This document shows positions 4,602 through 5,082 of a DNA stretch of 5,082 bases, piece after piece. The notes beneath the pieces are model-generated. The model had not been told where the DNA came from. It saw only the letters and a list, made by a program, of their open reading frames with translations, and searched no databases. The stretch is taken from positions 1-5,082 of the forward strand of contig DATDCV010000197.1 of NCBI GenBank assembly GCA_036524155.1, given 5' to 3'. Every line of letters begins with the position of its first letter. Positions within the stretch are counted from its first letter, which is position 1. The translations under genes and the position numbers were made by a program. Origin of the DNA: DATDCV01 sp036524155. Its GTDB lineage: Bacteria > Verrucomicrobiota > Verrucomicrobiia > Limisphaerales > UBA8199.

Positions 4602-4731
4602 GGTATTCTGTCCAACCCTCGGCCTTAATGGTTTCATCTTCTTTGTCATTTTCGCGGCGGTTTACAACCTTTTGGCCAGGTGGCTCGGGGGTGTTGAATT
4701 TGAAATTAAGGACATTGACGAACCCGCCTAA
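4573..4731 (+). CDS. Small membrane protein, 52 aa, GTG start, stop inside attC (cassette gene)
   Basis: The frame is open from 4507 to a TAA at 4729-4731. The only plausible start is GTG 4573, preceded by AAGG at 4564-4567. The product has a basic N-terminus (TPRRNRHHE, 2-10), one hydrophobic span of about 22 residues (LGLNGFIFFVIFAAVYNLLARW, roughly 16-37) and an acidic tail (GVEFEIKDIDEPA). Two things support coding. The translation has the layout of a single-span membrane protein in only this frame. The TAA stop sits within the R'' box of attC site C (GCCTAAC), as is common for real integron cassette genes. It overlaps the end of the 59-aa gene by 29 nt. A longer alternative frame from ATG 4598 runs through the attC and looks non-biological. 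The weak start is the main doubt. Confidence 0.55.
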   Translation: MTPRRNRHHEVFCPTLGLNGFIFFVIFAAVYNLLARWLGGVEFEIKDIDEPA

Positions 4732-4818
4732 CCCGGCGAGCTCAGTGCACGGCGGGATTGCGTGTCCGTCGCCTATCGGACTCCCTTGGCCCGCCGCCAC
4801 TGACTCGCGTCGTTGGGC
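4726..4818 (+). other. Integron attC recombination site C
   Basis: This is the clearest of the three sites. R'' is GCCTAAC (4726-4732) and R' is GTTGGGC (4812-4818), both matching consensus. Four-nt spacers CCGG and CGTC flank the stem. CGAG (4737-4740) pairs with CTCG (4804-4807), TCAGTG (4742-4747) with CACTGA (4798-4803), and CGGCGGG (4750-4756) with CCCGCCG (4790-4796), 17 pairs in all. C4741 is extrahelical on the left arm, and CA (4748-4749) faces C4797 as an internal loop. The terminal loop is 33 nt. Predicted crossover is after G4812, so the cassette spans 4392-4812. Confidence 0.88.
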
Positions 4819-4845
4819 AGTCGCAAAGAAAGCGCAGGTTTCCGG

Positions 4846-5082
4846 ATGACTATAGCCAATATCGTGACGATCGGTTTGATAGTGGGGATCGTGGCATGCG
4901 GGGGATTTTTTGCCTGCCTGTTCCGGCGTGACCCGCGAAAGGTCCTCAATATCGGCGTGCTGACGCTTGGCCTTGCCCTGCTGGCGTACGGGCATCTGCA
5001 CTGGGCGATCAGGCACGAGAGCCAAGAAGTGAAGGCAGCCATGTTTATACGCCACGTGGTCGCTGGGTGGGCCCTGGTTGGC
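4846..5082 (+). CDS. Multi-span membrane protein, N-terminal 79 residues (runs off window)
   Basis: The frame stays open to the last base, so the protein is incomplete. ATG 4846 lies 27 bp after the R' box of attC site C; an in-frame TTG at 4813 inside that box is the alternative. Visible are a first hydrophobic span (IANIVTIGLIVGIVACGGFFACLF, about 3-26), a basic turn (RRDPRK, 27-32), a second span (VLNIGVLTLGLALLAYGHL, about 33-51), a short charged segment (RHESQEVK, 56-63) and the start of a third (MFIRHVVAGWALVG). C18 and C24 lie within or next to span 1. I do not recognise the family. The position says it is the next cassette gene, in line with the many cassette products that are small membrane proteins. 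Completeness and function cannot be judged. Confidence 0.6.
   Translation, partial: MTIANIVTIGLIVGIVACGGFFACLFRRDPRKVLNIGVLTLGLALLAYGHLHWAIRHESQEVKAAMFIRHVVAGWALVG

Noticed and set aside
4598..4849. 83-aa frame starting at ATG 4598
   Set aside because: It crosses the whole of attC site C and ends beyond the next gene's start. The overlapping GTG frame has a membrane protein layout and a stop in the R'' box.

Overview
The window looks like part of a high-GC bacterial chromosome, most likely from the Verrucomicrobiota or a close PVC relative. This is an inference. It rests on the style of the first secreted-protein fragment (an adhesin-like beta domain plus a C-terminal tail ending in FYRV), on a PilT-type N-terminal domain close to verrucomicrobial PilT as I remember it, and on the many short interspersed repeats. 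All supported genes are on the + strand.

Layout. (1) 2-754: the 3' end of a secreted or surface beta-rich protein whose last codons are made of 7-bp repeat units. (2) 737-995: a 20-unit heptad array followed by a conserved module of about 120 bp carrying a strong sigma-70-like promoter. (3) 1009-1317: a stand-alone PilT N-terminal domain gene, followed by an integron attC site (1322-1423) and a gene of unknown function (1432-1842). (4) 1843-2511: a gene-poor stretch of octamer, dodecamer and REP-like palindromic repeats, ending in the leader of the next gene. (5) 2512-3903: a 463-aa proline-leading, tryptophan-rich cytoplasmic protein that I do not recognise. (6) 3945-4114: a second copy of the heptad array plus promoter module. 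(7) 4122-5082: a one-helix membrane protein gene, attC (4308-4397), a two-gene cassette (4422-4601 and 4573-4731), attC (4726-4818), and the start of a multi-helix membrane protein that runs off the window.

The main result is an integron-type cassette array. Three sites of 90-102 bp have the attC architecture: R boxes, unpaired 4-5 nt spacers, a long imperfect stem, one extrahelical base on the left arm, and a 33-37 nt loop. Small + strand genes end just before, or inside, each one. No integrase gene is in the window, so it is either a distal part of a chromosomal integron or an integrase-less cluster (CALIN). Both cassette runs are headed by the same promoter module, and the similarity between the two modules stops within about a dozen bases of a shared GTTGATC. 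The module could therefore be a duplicated attI/Pc-like platform. That last step is a hypothesis.
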